This document shows, piece after piece, positions 34,160-43,411 of a DNA stretch of 64,000 nucleotides. The notes under the pieces were generated by a model that worked only from the letters and a program-made list of their open reading frames with translations, ran no database searches and was not told the DNA's origin. Source of the DNA: Rossellomorea sp. BNER (GTDB lineage Bacteria; Bacillota; Bacilli; Bacillales; Bacillaceae_B); the NCBI GenBank assembly GCA_024213275.1, contig JANAVG010000015.1, forward strand, positions 1-64,000. Direction: 5' to 3'. The stretch's first letter is position 1, and the number at the start of each line of letters is the position of its first letter. The position numbers were made by a program, and so were the translations under genes.

Positions 34160-35548
34160 TTAATTCGATAAATTCACCATTTTCAATGGATTGATCCATT
34201 CCTCATATTGTTTCTCGCTAAGATAACCTGTTTGTAAAGCCGCTTCTTTCAAGGAAAGTTTTTCCCGATGAGCTAATTTAGCAATTTCAGCGGCTTTTTC
34301 ATACCCGATATGAGGGTTTAGGGCCGTGACAAGCATGAGAGAATTGTTAACGAATTTCTCAATTACTTCCTCATTCACTTCGATCCCTGCTGCGCATTTG
34401 TCGTTAAAAGATTTAATTCCATCTGAAAGTAACCGGACTGATTGAAGAAAATTGTTGATAATCACAGGTTTAAATACATTGAGTTCAAAATTACCCTGGC
34501 TTGCAGCAAATCCTATGCTTGCATCATTTCCGAAAACTTGAACAGAAGCCATTGTTAATGCTTCACTTTGAGTGGGATTAACTTTTCCAGGCATAATCGA
34601 ACTTCCAGGTTCATTTGCGGGAATGATAATTTCACCTATCCCGCTTCTCGGTCCACTTGCAAGCCAACGAACATCATTAGCAATCTTCATTACATCTGCA
34701 GCTAACCCTTTCAACGCACCGTGAACGTGCACGATTTCGTCATGTGAGGTTAATGCATGAAACTTATTATCTGAGGATACAAAAGAATAACCTGTTTGTT
34801 TAGATAATTGACTCGCGACAGTATCACCAAAAGAAGGGTCTGCGTTTATTCCAGTTCCAACAGCTGTTCCTCCTATAGCGAGATTTAATAAATGTTGGCT
34901 ACTCTCTTTAATCATTCGAAGGGATTTTTCTACCATTGCTCTCCAACCACTTATCTCTTGCCCAAGTGTTAGCGGTGTGGCATCTTGCAGATGTGTTCGT
35001 CCAATCTTTATGACTTTCATAAACTCTTGCTCTTTTTGAATTAATGTCTGTAGAAATTGATTTAGAGATGGATATAGGGATGCATTGATTTCTTTTACAG
35101 CAGCAATATGCATGGCTGTAGGAAAGGTATCATTTGAGCTTTGAGACATATTGACATCATCATTTGGATGAACTTTTTCATTTGACCCGATTTCTTTAAG
35201 AAGCTGATTTGCTCTATAAGCCACCACCTCATTTACATTCATATTCGATTGGGTGCCGCTCCCAGTTTGCCAAACAACTAATGGGAAATGCTCATCCAAT
35301 TTACCCTCTATCACCTCATCACAAGCTTTTGTAATGCTCTTCATTTTTTCAGACGACAACTTACCAAGATCATGATTGACAATCGCAGCTGCCTTTTTTA
35401 ATTGTGCAAAAGCATATGTGACTTCTAAAGGCATTTTTTCATGGCTTATTTTAAAATTTTCTAGACTTCTTTGTGTCTGAGCTCCCCAATATTTATCAGA
35501 AGGGACATTTATTTCACCAATGGTGTCTTTTTCGACTCTATAATTCAT
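34160..35548 (-). CDS. fumC: Class II fumarase
   Basis: The 462-residue protein is a class II fumarate hydratase, the same length as the B. subtilis enzyme (citG). Family signatures [38 protein letters not shown] and [13 protein letters not shown] are present. It interconverts fumarate and malate in the citric acid cycle. ATG 35548 has GGAGGAG five bases upstream, and the first residues ([16 protein letters not shown]) fit the family; the frame to 35659 is an extension. It lies 58 nt downstream of the SDR gene on the same strand and may be in the same transcript. Confidence 0.95.
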   Translation of the reverse strand: MNYRVEKDTIGEINVPSDKYWGAQTQRSLENFKISHEKMPLEVTYAFAQLKKAAAIVNHDLGKLSSEKMKSITKACDEVIEGKLDEHFPLVVWQTGSGTQSNMNVNEVVAYRANQLLKEIGSNEKVHPNDDVNMSQSSNDTFPTAMHIAAVKEINASLYPSLNQFLQTLIQKEQEFMKVIKIGRTHLQDATPLTLGQEISGWRAMVEKSLRMIKESSQHLLNLAIGGTAVGTGINADPSFGDTVASQLSKQTGYSFVSSDNKFHALTSHDEIVHVHGALKGLAADVMKIANDVRWLASGPRSGIGEIIIPANEPGSSIMPGKVNPTQSEALTMASVQVFGNDASIGFAASQGNFELNVFKPVIINNFLQSVRLLSDGIKSFNDKCAAGIEVNEEVIEKFVNNSLMLVTALNPHIGYEKAAEIAKLAHREKLSLKEAALQTGYLSEKQYEEWINPLKMVNLSN

Positions 35549-35606
35549 TAGTACTCCTCCTATTCTTAAACCTACATTATTGTTCCACAAATAACCATTT
35601 ACTAAT

Positions 35607-36398
35607 CTACTTCTGGACTTGGTCTTGTTTAATCCACTTAGGATTTTCCCACTTTCCAATCATTTTACCATTTACACTGAAGATTTCCCCTGTTTCAAGT
35701 TCAACCCGATTGATAATAATGTCTTTGACAAAACAAGCCACATCATTGACCGTTCCAATCTCCCAGTAGGGGTCGAGGGGTTCTCCTTTTTCTTTAGCTC
35801 TTTTTCTAGCTTTTTCAACATGTGGAACCGTCATGTCTGTTAATGCAGCAGGGGCGATGGCTACAACTTTGACATTCATTCTTTTAAGTTCCTCTGCTAA
35901 AGTTTTTGTCATTCCTATGATGCCAGCTTTTGCGGCACTATAATTAAGTTGACCTATAGAACCTTCTACGCCCGCCAAAGACGTCATATTGATAATCATA
36001 CCGCCACCCTCAGATTTTTGATGATGGATAAATGCTTTTGTACACGAAAACGTGCCTTTCAGATGCACATCAATAACAGAATCCCAGTCTTCTTCTGATA
36101 ATCGATGTGCCATGCGATCCTTAACATTTCCTGCATTATTTATCAGAACATCCACCCTTCCAAATGCCTTCACCGCTTCTTCAACAAGTATTCTTCCAGT
36201 GGACATTTCTTGAACTTTGCCGGGAACTCCAATGGCTGTACCACCACAACCCTTTATCTCATTTACTATATAACTAACTTCTTCGTTCTTTGTTCCATTT
36301 ACAACAATTTTTGCTCCTACTTTCGCAAGTTCTAGTGCAATGCTTTTTCCAATTCCCCTTGTCGATCCAGTAATGATGATTACACGACCTTTTAGCAT
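35607..36398 (-). CDS. Short-chain dehydrogenase/reductase, FabG-like
   Basis: The 263-residue protein is a classical SDR. The nucleotide motif is GSTRGIGKS (about 12-20), with NNAG, the catalytic Ser in NMTSLAG, and Tyr-Lys in YSAAKAG (Y about 153). It would reduce or oxidise a hydroxyacyl or ketoacyl substrate with NAD(P)H. ATG 36398 is preferred, as AAGGGG lies six bases upstream; ATG 36404 directly abuts that site. It lies downstream of a thiolase and an acyl-CoA ligase in one unit, which suggests work on beta-keto or beta-hydroxy acyl-CoA, by context only. Confidence 0.87.
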   Translation of the reverse strand: MLKGRVIIITGSTRGIGKSIALELAKVGAKIVVNGTKNEEVSYIVNEIKGCGGTAIGVPGKVQEMSTGRILVEEAVKAFGRVDVLINNAGNVKDRMAHRLSEEDWDSVIDVHLKGTFSCTKAFIHHQKSEGGGMIINMTSLAGVEGSIGQLNYSAAKAGIIGMTKTLAEELKRMNVKVVAIAPAALTDMTVPHVEKARKRAKEKGEPLDPYWEIGTVNDVACFVKDIIINRVELETGEIFSVNGKMIGKWENPKWIKQDQVQK

Positions 36399-36426
36399 GG
36401 ACATCCCCTTCTAAACCACATTTTCT

Positions 36427-37575
36427 TCAATCCTCGAATCCTTTAAATAAAGCGGCTAGCCCCATGCCACCACCAATACCTAACGTGGCGATACCATATC
36501 GGTCCTTCCTGCTTTTCATTTCATAAAATAATCTTGTCACAAGGATAGCTCCTGATGCTCCATATGGATGACCAAGGGCAAGCGCGCCTCCGCCTCTATT
36601 TACTTTTTCTTCATTTATATTTAATTCTCTTAAAGAAGCAAGTACTTGAGAGGCAAAAGCTTCATTAAATTCTATCGTGTCAATATCTTGGATCGTTAAA
36701 TCTTCTTTTTCTAAAAGGGTTTGAACCGCTGGAACAGGTCCAATTCCTAATATATTCGGATCTACTCCTTTGACAGAGCTGTTAACAAATTGCATTGTCG
36801 GCTTAATACCTAATTCTTCACACTTTTTTTTAGACATAACGAGGACAATGGCTGCACCATCATTAATGGGGCAGGCATTCCCGGCAGTGACGGTTCCACC
36901 CGCTTTGAAAGCAGGAGGAAGCAATTGAAGTTTATCAAAGGATGTATTTGGTCTTGGACATTCATCACGAAAGCTTTCTCCTACCAAAACGATTTCATCG
37001 AAAAACCTTTCATTTTCTAATGATTCAACTGCTTTTTGATGACTTTTTAAGGAAAACCGATCTTGTTCATCCCTTGAAATTCCGTATTCCTTTGCTACAT
37101 TTTCAGCAGCTATCCCCATCTCTGGATCACCAATCTCATCCGGTGAAAATCGCGCTCTTGTAAAAATTTTCGGCGGTAATGGACTATAGGAATTAGCAGG
37201 CTTTTCGATTTTCCAAGGAGCTTGACTTGTACTTTCTACCCCACCTGCTAAATAAATGTCTCCAGCCCCTGCCTGGATAAAGCGGCAAGCGGTTACGATT
37301 GCTTCTAATCCTGAACCGCATTGGCGATCCAACGTCAGGCCAGGCACAGATAATGGTAAACCTGCTGTTAATGCCGAAAGCCTTGCTAAATTCCCTCCAG
37401 GTCCAACCGTGTTTCCAAGGATGACATCATCAATAGAATTTGTTATAAAGGGATATTCATTATTAATCGATTGAAGAACCTTGGCTGTTAGAGCTTCTGG
37501 GCTATAATCCTTTAATACCCCTCCAATCTTTCCAATCGGCGTTCTTTTAGCGGTTACGATGACAGCTTCATTCAT
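36427..37575 (-). CDS. yhfS: Thiolase-family protein, YhfS-like
   Basis: The 382-residue protein is a thiolase fold enzyme. The nucleophilic Cys is in LDRQCGSGLEA (Cys 86), and the His motif is GGALALGHPYGASGA. The second catalytic Cys expected in CxGGGxG near the C-terminus is glycine here (TLGIGGGMG), so it may not work as a normal acetyl-CoA acetyltransferase. It overlaps the start of the upstream ligase stop by 4 nt. The thiolase-ligase-BioY order resembles B. subtilis yhfS-yhfT-yhfU, which is why I use the symbol. Confidence 0.82.
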   Translation of the reverse strand: MNEAVIVTAKRTPIGKIGGVLKDYSPEALTAKVLQSINNEYPFITNSIDDVILGNTVGPGGNLARLSALTAGLPLSVPGLTLDRQCGSGLEAIVTACRFIQAGAGDIYLAGGVESTSQAPWKIEKPANSYSPLPPKIFTRARFSPDEIGDPEMGIAAENVAKEYGISRDEQDRFSLKSHQKAVESLENERFFDEIVLVGESFRDECPRPNTSFDKLQLLPPAFKAGGTVTAGNACPINDGAAIVLVMSKKKCEELGIKPTMQFVNSSVKGVDPNILGIGPVPAVQTLLEKEDLTIQDIDTIEFNEAFASQVLASLRELNINEEKVNRGGGALALGHPYGASGAILVTRLFYEMKSRKDRYGIATLGIGGGMGLAALFKGFED

Positions 37576-39023
37576 TCCTCTTCCTCCATTTCCCTTTGTA
37601 TAGCTTGACGGTCAATCTTTCCACTTTTTGTGTAGCTGAATCTTCCTCTTGAAATAAATTGTTTTGGACATTTATAGGAAGAAAGATATTTTTGACAATA
37701 ACTCTTTAATTCTTCCTCTGTCATACGACGGTCAATATGTTTCCATTCTATTAGAGCGACAACCTTTTCTCCCCAATAGTCATCATTAACGCCTATAACA
37801 ACGACCTCGTTAATTTCATCAAGTCCTTTTAAAGTGGATTCTATTTCTTCAGGAAATATTTTTAGTCCCCCACTTTTCAGCATGTTACTACTACGCCCTA
37901 CTAGTGTGAGCTTCCCATTCCCTTCTAAGTAGCCAATATCCCCAACGGTTGCTCCAAACTTAGTGAGTACTTTTTTCGTCTCTTCATCATTTTTTATGTA
38001 GCCTGTAAATAGCATTGGACTATTAACAAACACTTCCCCTACTTCACCTTCCCTACATTGCATCCGTCTTTCATTTAAAACAGATAGTTTCACATTAGGA
38101 AAGATCTTACTTGAGCATGACACTTCTGGTGTTAATTCTTTATAAGATACAAAACTAAGCTCAGATGCCCCATAATAATCATATAAACGTGCCATAGGAA
38201 ATCTTTCTTTTGCACGTGATATAGAGTTATGTGACCACCCTGCACCCGAAACAATAATCTTTTTTAGAGTATAGTTGTTAGTATTAAATCCGTTTGCTCT
38301 TGTGATTGCCTCCACCATTGTCGGAACTCCAACAAATACATCCACCTTTTCTCTAGTCATCCAGTTATATAAATCAATTGGATCAAATTGTGGCGATACA
38401 TATAAAGTTGCCCCCGTTTGGATCGTATGAACACTTGTAAACAAGCTAAGAGAATGACAAAGAGGACCTGGTGAAATAATCGATTGAGTTGAATGTAAAT
38501 CAAATATGTTCTCATAAACATCGAAGCTTTCAAGCCATGAACGATGATTTCTCATAAACCCTTTTGGCTTCCCAGAAGAGCCTGATGTGAACCCAATATA
38601 AAATAGACTTTCGGATGACAAAATATGTTCTAAGCTTTCTTCACTCCCCTCCTCTCTTGCTAATTGATCCATATGAATAACGGTGAAAACTTCATTATGC
38701 TCAAAATTGTTTGAAGTGATGATAAAATCTGGTTCTGAAATAGTAAGAGCATGGTTCCGTTCATTTTTCGTCCACTTTGGATCAAGTGGTACTGCGATAC
38801 AGCCATTTCGAATAATCGCAAAGAATAGCGATAAAAACTCTGTATCATCGTCCATTAATAAAGCAACTTTTTCCCCCGCTTTGGCAATAGAATTAAGCTT
38901 TTTTTGGAGAATCATGACATCCTGTGTAAACTCTCCATATGTTATTACTTTTTCTTTCGTGACAATTGCCGGTTTCTCTTTTAGTTCCGCACTAAACTTT
39001 TCTAGATGACTACCAATAAACAT
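37572..39023 (-). CDS. yhfT: AMP-forming acyl-CoA ligase, YhfT-like
   Basis: The 483-residue protein is an AMP-forming ligase. Visible motifs are the P-loop-like YIGFTSGSSGKPKG, YDYYGASELS, VGDIGYLEGNGKLTLVGR, and the catalytic Lys in TKSGKIDR. It is shorter than the ligase at 17353 and closer to YhfT. ATG 39023 has GGGGAG eight bases upstream; the open frame continues to 39149, but that part overlaps a hairpin element at 39107-39206 and is not coding. It overlaps the thiolase by 4 nt, so the two are translated together. The acyl substrate is unknown; the nearby biotin gene suggests pimelate or a short acid, as inference. Confidence 0.83.
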   Translation of the reverse strand: MFIGSHLEKFSAELKEKPAIVTKEKVITYGEFTQDVMILQKKLNSIAKAGEKVALLMDDDTEFLSLFFAIIRNGCIAVPLDPKWTKNERNHALTISEPDFIITSNNFEHNEVFTVIHMDQLAREEGSEESLEHILSSESLFYIGFTSGSSGKPKGFMRNHRSWLESFDVYENIFDLHSTQSIISPGPLCHSLSLFTSVHTIQTGATLYVSPQFDPIDLYNWMTREKVDVFVGVPTMVEAITRANGFNTNNYTLKKIIVSGAGWSHNSISRAKERFPMARLYDYYGASELSFVSYKELTPEVSCSSKIFPNVKLSVLNERRMQCREGEVGEVFVNSPMLFTGYIKNDEETKKVLTKFGATVGDIGYLEGNGKLTLVGRSSNMLKSGGLKIFPEEIESTLKGLDEINEVVVIGVNDDYWGEKVVALIEWKHIDRRMTEEELKSYCQKYLSSYKCPKQFISRGRFSYTKSGKIDRQAIQREMEEEE

Positions 39024-39106
39024 TTTCGAAAGCTCCCCATCTATTCTAATTTCCTCTATTTCTATCAAATCATGAATGGAAGCCCTAATCAAGAAAGGCG
39101 TAAAAA

Positions 39107-39206
39107 AGAAGCTGACCCAAAAGTGTATGGGAATCACATTATTCATCATAGCTTTCTATATATGATGAAGTGGTAATCCCTAACACATTATTTTGGGTTA
39201 GCTTCT
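39107..39206. repeat. Hairpin element of the GTTGTGGTTCC family
   Basis: Outer arms AGAAGCTGACCCAAAA (39107-39122) and TTTTGGGTTAGCTTCT (39191-39206) pair with one G-T. Inside, GGGAATCACATTATTCATCA pairs with TGATGAAGTGGTAATCCC. It lies between bioY and the ligase and could end the bioY transcript or reduce read-through. Confidence 0.75.
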
Positions 39207-39226
39207 GATAAATGTATTCAATGACT

Positions 39227-39790
39227 TTAAGCAGCTTGCCGTTCTTTGTATAATTTTGCAACAGGTGCAGTTTTATGGAGTTGTAGCGCTAACATTCCTG
39301 ATAACACAGCTTTCACAGCATCACCTGGTATATAAATAAGAGCAGAATTAGCGGCAACCCACCAGCTCATATCGGATACAAAGGCTAAATACGAGATTCC
39401 ACCTAAATAAACGATCAGGATTCCTCCAATAAAATTAAACAAAATCATATTCCATAATTTTAATTTATGTCTAAATCGATCCACGAAGAAACCGATAACT
39501 AAAGCGGCGATTGGCCATGACAGAATATATCCGCCACTTGGTCCAATAAGCGTTGGTATTCCCCCTCTGCCACCAGATAAGATAGGTGCACCAATGGCAA
39601 CAAGTATCACAAAAATACTTAAAGAAATTCCACCTAGCCGTGCACCTAGAACAGCGCCAGCTAACATAACTCCGAAGGTTTGAGCAGTAATAGGTACTGG
39701 TGTAAAAGGAAGTGTAATCGGTGGAAATACCCCTAGTGCAGCAACAATAGCCGCGAACATAGCTGCTAGTATCATATCTCTTAGCTTCAT
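39227..39790 (-). CDS. bioY: BioY biotin transporter S component
   Basis: The 187-residue protein has six hydrophobic segments and the BioY pattern: MKLRDMILAAMFAAIVAALG at the start, PFTPVPITAQTFGVMLAG, GGRGGIPTLIGPSGGYI. BioY is the substrate-binding S component of the biotin ECF transporter; it works with the shared EcfAA'T module, not encoded here. ATG 39790 follows GGGGG at 9 nt; a TTG at 39796 is possible. A promoter with a BirA-like site is directly upstream. It precedes the yhfT/yhfS-like genes, as yhfU does in B. subtilis. Confidence 0.93.
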   Translation of the reverse strand: MKLRDMILAAMFAAIVAALGVFPPITLPFTPVPITAQTFGVMLAGAVLGARLGGISLSIFVILVAIGAPILSGGRGGIPTLIGPSGGYILSWPIAALVIGFFVDRFRHKLKLWNMILFNFIGGILIVYLGGISYLAFVSDMSWWVAANSALIYIPGDAVKAVLSGMLALQLHKTAPVAKLYKERQAA

Positions 39791-40127
39791 AAACAAGAAC
39801 CCCCATTATTTATCTATAATTCAAAATATATAGGGTAGAAAGATCATTGTCAACCATTTTTATAGTTAGGTTTACTTAGAAAAGAGGACTAAAGTCGAAT
39901 GGAGAGATCATCAATTGAACAATTTGTTGAGGGTCGTTGTGTGTTGTTACTTTTATTGTTTCCAGGGATTAATTTGCCCGCGAACGATAATAATTTGTCC
40001 AGAAATCAGCATAAATCGACCGCTCGACATATTTATACAAAATTCGCAAATTAACCATCCAAGTCTAAACAAAGGACTGACTTCAAACCTAGTAAAAAAT
40101 AAATAGCTATCTTCACCTTAATTCACA
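39791..40127. other. Intergenic region upstream of bioY
   Basis: Apart from the promoter and BirA-like site, bases about 39965-40040 hold two imperfect tandem units, TTAATTTGCCCGCGAACGA and ATAATTTGTCCAGAAATCAG, then GACCGCTCGACAT. This looks like a decayed dispersed repeat. The plus-strand frame at 39915 has no supporting features. Confidence 0.45.
39825..39877 (-). promoter_or_regulatory. bioY promoter with BirA-like operator
   Basis: On the minus strand TTGACA (39853-39848) and TATATT (39830-39825) are spaced by 17 nt, a good sigma-A promoter. Overlapping the -35 box is AAGTAAACC-N13-GGTTGACAA (39877-39847), close to the inverted biotin operator of BirA (TTGTAAACC-N-GGTTTACAA type). Biotin-loaded BirA would block the promoter. 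Confidence 0.65.
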
Positions 40128-40165
40128 AACTAAAAAAGCCCTTACATAAGAGCCCTTTCGATTCC
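40128..40165 (-). terminator. Terminator of the DUF4306-like gene
   Basis: On the minus strand GCTCTTATGTAAGGGC folds into a short stem followed by six T. It begins just after the stop codon at 40167. Confidence 0.7.
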
Positions 40166-40166
40166 A

Positions 40167-40658
40167 TCATTTTGTTGAAATTACTCTAACCTTAATTCGT
40201 TGATACCATTGAAAGTACAGGGTTAATGCACTTAACATACATAAGCTCGCTACAAGCATGAAAACTACCGTAAAAAACTTTCCCCCAATAGTCGGTGAGG
40301 ATGCTATTATACTCCCAAGGAAAAATAATAACGCTCCAACAAAACCAATAAAGATCGCCAACCTTTTATGATAATTTCCAAGAATCACATAGCCTATCAA
40401 CATAATCAAATAACATCCACTAATGAACATCATCAATGGATACGCAGGCTTAAATTTTGCAGCGTAGATGAAAAAATCGAGCTGTGAGATATCGCTGTGA
40501 TGCTGGACTTCACCATGGATCCATTGTGAAAATAAAGCGGTGTATTTCCATTCCCATGGATTATCCAAAATCGCACTGCCTTCATACCAAGTAGCCGTAG
40601 TTGAAAATAATATAAGTAAAATAGCAAACATAAATTGGACTATACTTTTCAAATTCAT
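40167..40658 (-). CDS. DUF4306-like membrane protein
   Basis: The 163-residue protein has four hydrophobic segments (about 5-23, 70-92, 100-122 and 128-150) with an extracytoplasmic loop after the first that contains TATWYEGSAI and WEWKYTALFSQWIHG. This arrangement matches the DUF4306 (YjdJ-like) family, as I recall it. ATG 40658 has GAGGTG seven bases upstream; a start at 40679 lies before that site. It stands alone between bioY and tcyABC. The role is unknown. Confidence 0.65.
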   Translation of the reverse strand: MNLKSIVQFMFAILLILFSTTATWYEGSAILDNPWEWKYTALFSQWIHGEVQHHSDISQLDFFIYAAKFKPAYPLMMFISGCYLIMLIGYVILGNYHKRLAIFIGFVGALLFFLGSIIASSPTIGGKFFTVVFMLVASLCMLSALTLYFQWYQRIKVRVISTK

Positions 40659-40720
40659 TTTCACACACCTCAAACCCAATATACCATATTTTCACAAGTG
40701 AAATAAATATAGTAAAATAA

Positions 40721-40822
40721 AAAAAGGATTGAGCCCTAAATGGATATCTGTAACCACTACTTCAATATTTTCAGTATATTGTAGAAAGCTGGTTCTAACA
40801 CCTTTTTGGGTTAATCCTTTTT
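40721..40822. repeat. Hairpin element of the GTTGTGGTTCC family
   Basis: Outer arms AAAAAGGATTGAGCCC (40721-40736) and GGGTTAATCCTTTTT (40808-40822) pair. The inside (GTAACCACTACTTCAATAT, GTAGAAAGCTGGTTCTAACA) is a decayed form of the shared core. It lies directly beside MITE copy 3. Confidence 0.7.
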
Positions 40823-40831
40823 CTTTATTGA

Positions 40832-40995
40832 AGGCTGCATTCTCATAGATTGTTGCTTTTCGAATAAGAATTGAAACCCATAATGATTATGGTTTCGGGG
40901 CATCTTTTCGTCAACTCAATACTTGGTTCACTAGTTTTGAATGAATGAAGATGTCTATAATTGACCATTAGCAACAAAGTTTACGAAAAGAGCCT
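40832..40995 (-). mobile_element. MITE-like element, copy 3
   Basis: A 164-bp copy in reverse orientation, AGGCTGCATTCTCATAGATT to GTTTACGAAAAGAGCCT, flanked by TATTGA (40826-40831 and 40996-41001). Its last base and the flanking repeat overlap the tcyC stop codon, so the stop is formed at the insertion junction. Confidence 0.87.
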
Positions 40996-41729
40996 TATTG
41001 AATTAAGCTTAAGAATTTACGTGTTCGATCATTCTGAGGATTTTCAAAGATTGTCATTGGGTCGCCTCTTTCAACAATATGACCACCATCCATGAAAATG
41101 ACTTCATCTGCTGCTTCTTTTGCGAAGCGCATTTCATGGGTGACAACAACCATTGTCATACCTTCTTCAGCCAAGTCTTTCATTACTTTAAGAACTTCAC
41201 CAACAAGCTCTGGATCAAGGGCAGAAGTCGGTTCATCAAATAGCATTACCTCTGGTTCAATAGCAAGAGCTCGTGCTATTCCAACCCTTTGCTGCTGTCC
41301 GCCAGAAAGCTGGAATGGATAATAATCAATCTTATCTCCCAATCCCACTTTCTCAAGTATAGCCTTTGCTTTTTCACGAACTTCTGATTTTGACCTTTTT
41401 TGAACCGTAACAGGTCCTTCCATCACATTTTCTAAGGCCGTCATATGCGGAAATAAGTTATAACTTTGGAATACCATACCGGTCTGTCTTCTAAGTTTCA
41501 GAAGTTTTTGTTTCGGAACCTTCCCATTAAAGTTTGCTCCGATATCGCCAATCGTTATTTCTCCTCCATTTGGGATTTCGAGAGCATTTAAGCATCGTAA
41601 AAAGGTCGTTTTCCCAGAACCTGATGGGCCAATCAATACGATAACTTGGCCTTTTTCCACTTCAATGTCCATTCCTTTTAAAACTTCTAAATCGTCAAAT
41701 TGCTTTTTTAATCCTTTTATGGAAATCAT
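40995..41729 (-). CDS. tcyC: Cystine/polar amino acid ABC ATPase TcyC-like
   Basis: The 244-residue protein is a PAAT-type amino acid ABC ATPase: Walker [10 protein letters not shown] (34-42), Q-loop [15 protein letters not shown], signature LSGGQQQR, Walker [13 protein letters not shown]. It would power import by the TcyB permease and TcyA binding protein encoded upstream. It is separated from tcyB by a MITE-like element rather than by a short spacer, and a second copy touches its stop codon. The naming as cystine transporter is from resemblance of the binding protein; glutamine or another polar amino acid is possible. Confidence 0.85.
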   Translation of the reverse strand: MISIKGLKKQFDDLEVLKGMDIEVEKGQVIVLIGPSGSGKTTFLRCLNALEIPNGGEITIGDIGANFNGKVPKQKLLKLRRQTGMVFQSYNLFPHMTALENVMEGPVTVQKRSKSEVREKAKAILEKVGLGDKIDYYPFQLSGGQQQRVGIARALAIEPEVMLFDEPTSALDPELVGEVLKVMKDLAEEGMTMVVVTHEMRFAKEAADEVIFMDGGHIVERGDPMTIFENPQNDRTRKFLSLIQ

Positions 41730-41751
41730 GATAATACTCCTTTATTTCCTT

Positions 41752-41915
41752 AGGGTGTTTTCGTATAGGTTGTTGCTTATCGAACAAGAATTAAAACCCG
41801 TAATGATTAAGGTTTCGGGGCATCTTTTCGTCAAAGCAATAAATGGTTTACTAGTATTGAATGATTTAACATGTTTATAATTGACCAATAGCAACAAAGT
41901 TTACGAAAAGAGCCT
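41752..41915 (-). mobile_element. MITE-like element, copy 4
   Basis: A 164-bp reverse-oriented copy runs from AGGGTGTTTTCGTATAGG to GTTTACGAAAAGAGCCT and is flanked by TTCCTT (41746-41751 and 41916-41921). It is inserted between tcyB and tcyC inside the operon, and the right flanking repeat overlaps the tcyB stop codon. Confidence 0.88.
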
Positions 41916-41919
41916 TTCC

Positions 41920-42615
41920 TTATTTAGCAATATATCGGTCTAATCGGCTTTCGATTCGATCTTGAATAATTGTTAAAATGAAGCACATGATCCAATAGAG
42001 GAAGGCTGCTTCAACGTATAGTAGTAAAAATTGATAGTTAGTTGCCGCAATTTCCTGTGCTCTACGGAAAAGCTCCGTTACTAATATTAAGGATGCAAGG
42101 GAAGTGTCTTTTACAAGGCTGATAAAAGAATTAGATAAAGGTGGAATCGATACTCTGGCCGCTTGGGGCAATATGATTCGCTTTAACGTTTGTCCATAGG
42201 TCATTCCAATGGAATAACCGGCTTCCCATTGTCCTTTTGCAATCGATTGGATTGCCGCTCTTACAATCTCAGATGAATAGGCACCGACATTTAATGAAAA
42301 GGCGATTACTGCTGATGAAAATGGGTCGAACTTTAAACCGATCGATGGTAATCCGTAAAAAATAATAAATAATTGAACGAGTAAAGGGGTTCCTCTGACA
42401 GCTGAGACGTATACCCTTGCAATCCCTCTTAAAATATTAAAACCTGAAAGTCTTGCTAATGCTGTAAGGATGGCCAAGATCATTCCAAGAATAAATGAGA
42501 TAATTGTCAAGGGAATAGAATAATACAAAGCCCCCTTGACCATTGGAAGGAGGGAGCTTTGTAAAATGTCAATCATACGTTCAGGGTCTTGTAGAATGCT
42601 ACTTAGGAGAAACAT
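41920..42615 (-). CDS. tcyB: Cystine/polar amino acid ABC permease TcyB-like
   Basis: The 231-residue membrane protein is a PAAT permease with about five helices and the EAA-type loop QWEAGYSIGMTYGQTLKRIILPQA. It forms the channel of the importer with TcyC. Its ATG at 42615 overlaps the end of tcyA by 17 nt, and the ribosome binding region is therefore inside tcyA; an internal ATG (MIDILQSS) could be an alternative start. The gene ends exactly where MITE copy 4 begins. Confidence 0.87.
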   Translation of the reverse strand: MFLLSSILQDPERMIDILQSSLLPMVKGALYYSIPLTIISFILGMILAILTALARLSGFNILRGIARVYVSAVRGTPLLVQLFIIFYGLPSIGLKFDPFSSAVIAFSLNVGAYSSEIVRAAIQSIAKGQWEAGYSIGMTYGQTLKRIILPQAARVSIPPLSNSFISLVKDTSLASLILVTELFRRAQEIAATNYQFLLLYVEAAFLYWIMCFILTIIQDRIESRLDRYIAK

Positions 42616-43411
42616 CTTCGCCGAACCATTTCTCGGAAATTTCTAGGTATGTGCCATCCTCTTTCATTTCTTTTAACGCCTTATTGACTTCTTCTACAAG
42701 TTTTTCGTTTCCTTTTCTAAACATCAAACCACTTTGAGCAGCATCTTCTTGTGTTGCAGCAATTTTAATGTTGGCGTTCTTTTTCTTATTTTTGTAATCA
42801 AGAATGGAAAGTTTGTCATTAACCGTAATATCTACACGGCCTTGTTCTAGTAGTTGTATCGCTTGCGCTAATCCTTCAACACCTTGAATTTTTGCACCAT
42901 AGCTTTCTGCGATATTTTTATAATTACTTGTTAAAGATTGTGCAGATGTTAGCCCTTCAATGTCTTCGAATGATTGAACTTTATCGTTATCTTTAGATGT
43001 AACTAATACAGCAGCTGATTCAATGTACGGATGGGAGAAATCGTATTCTTTTTGACGATCTTCTCTAATACCTACTTGATTCGCAATCATATCAAATCGT
43101 TTCGAGTTTAACCCTTCAAACATTGCATCCCACTGGGTTTCTTTAAACTCCGCCTCAACACCTAATCGTTTGGCAACTTCTCTTGCAATTTCTACGTCAA
43201 AACCTGTTAGTTTTCCAGACTCATCATGGAATGTGAATGGAGGATATGTCCCTTCAGTACCAACAACGAGTTTCCCTTCATCCATTACTTTGTCAAATAG
43301 CGATTGTTCTTTATTACCAGAAGCGTTTTCTTTATCTTCTGATGTTCCACATGCAGCTAAAACAATAGAAATGGATAGAATAAGTATTAATGATAATTTC
43401 CACTTTTTCAT
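42599..43411 (-). CDS. tcyA: Cystine/polar amino acid binding lipoprotein TcyA-like
   Basis: The 270-residue protein has a lipoprotein signal (lipobox VLAAC, Cys 21) and a solute-binding fold of family 3: LVVGTEGTYPPFTFHD, GFDVEIAREVAKRLG, FKETQWDAMFEGLNSKRFD, TSAQSLTSNY. The sequence is like B. subtilis cystine-binding TcyA. ATG 43411 has AGGTGG seven bases upstream; the frame to 43483 has none. It is first in tcyABC and divergent from yheG, with about 210 nt between that hold both promoters. No S-box or other riboswitch is seen there. Confidence 0.88.
   Translation of the reverse strand: MKKWKLSLILILSISIVLAACGTSEDKENASGNKEQSLFDKVMDEGKLVVGTEGTYPPFTFHDESGKLTGFDVEIAREVAKRLGVEAEFKETQWDAMFEGLNSKRFDMIANQVGIREDRQKEYDFSHPYIESAAVLVTSKDNDKVQSFEDIEGLTSAQSLTSNYKNIAESYGAKIQGVEGLAQAIQLLEQGRVDITVNDKLSILDYKNKKKNANIKIAATQEDAAQSGLMFRKGNEKLVEEVNKALKEMKEDGTYLEISEKWFGEDVSPK

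Noticed and set aside
39024..39149. N-terminal extension of the yhfT-like ligase
   Set aside because: It runs into the hairpin element at 39107-39206; GGGGAG before ATG 39023 supports the shorter form.
39915..40106. 63-codon plus-strand frame upstream of bioY
   Set aside because: It crosses a decayed tandem repeat, lacks a convincing ribosome binding site and has no family pattern.
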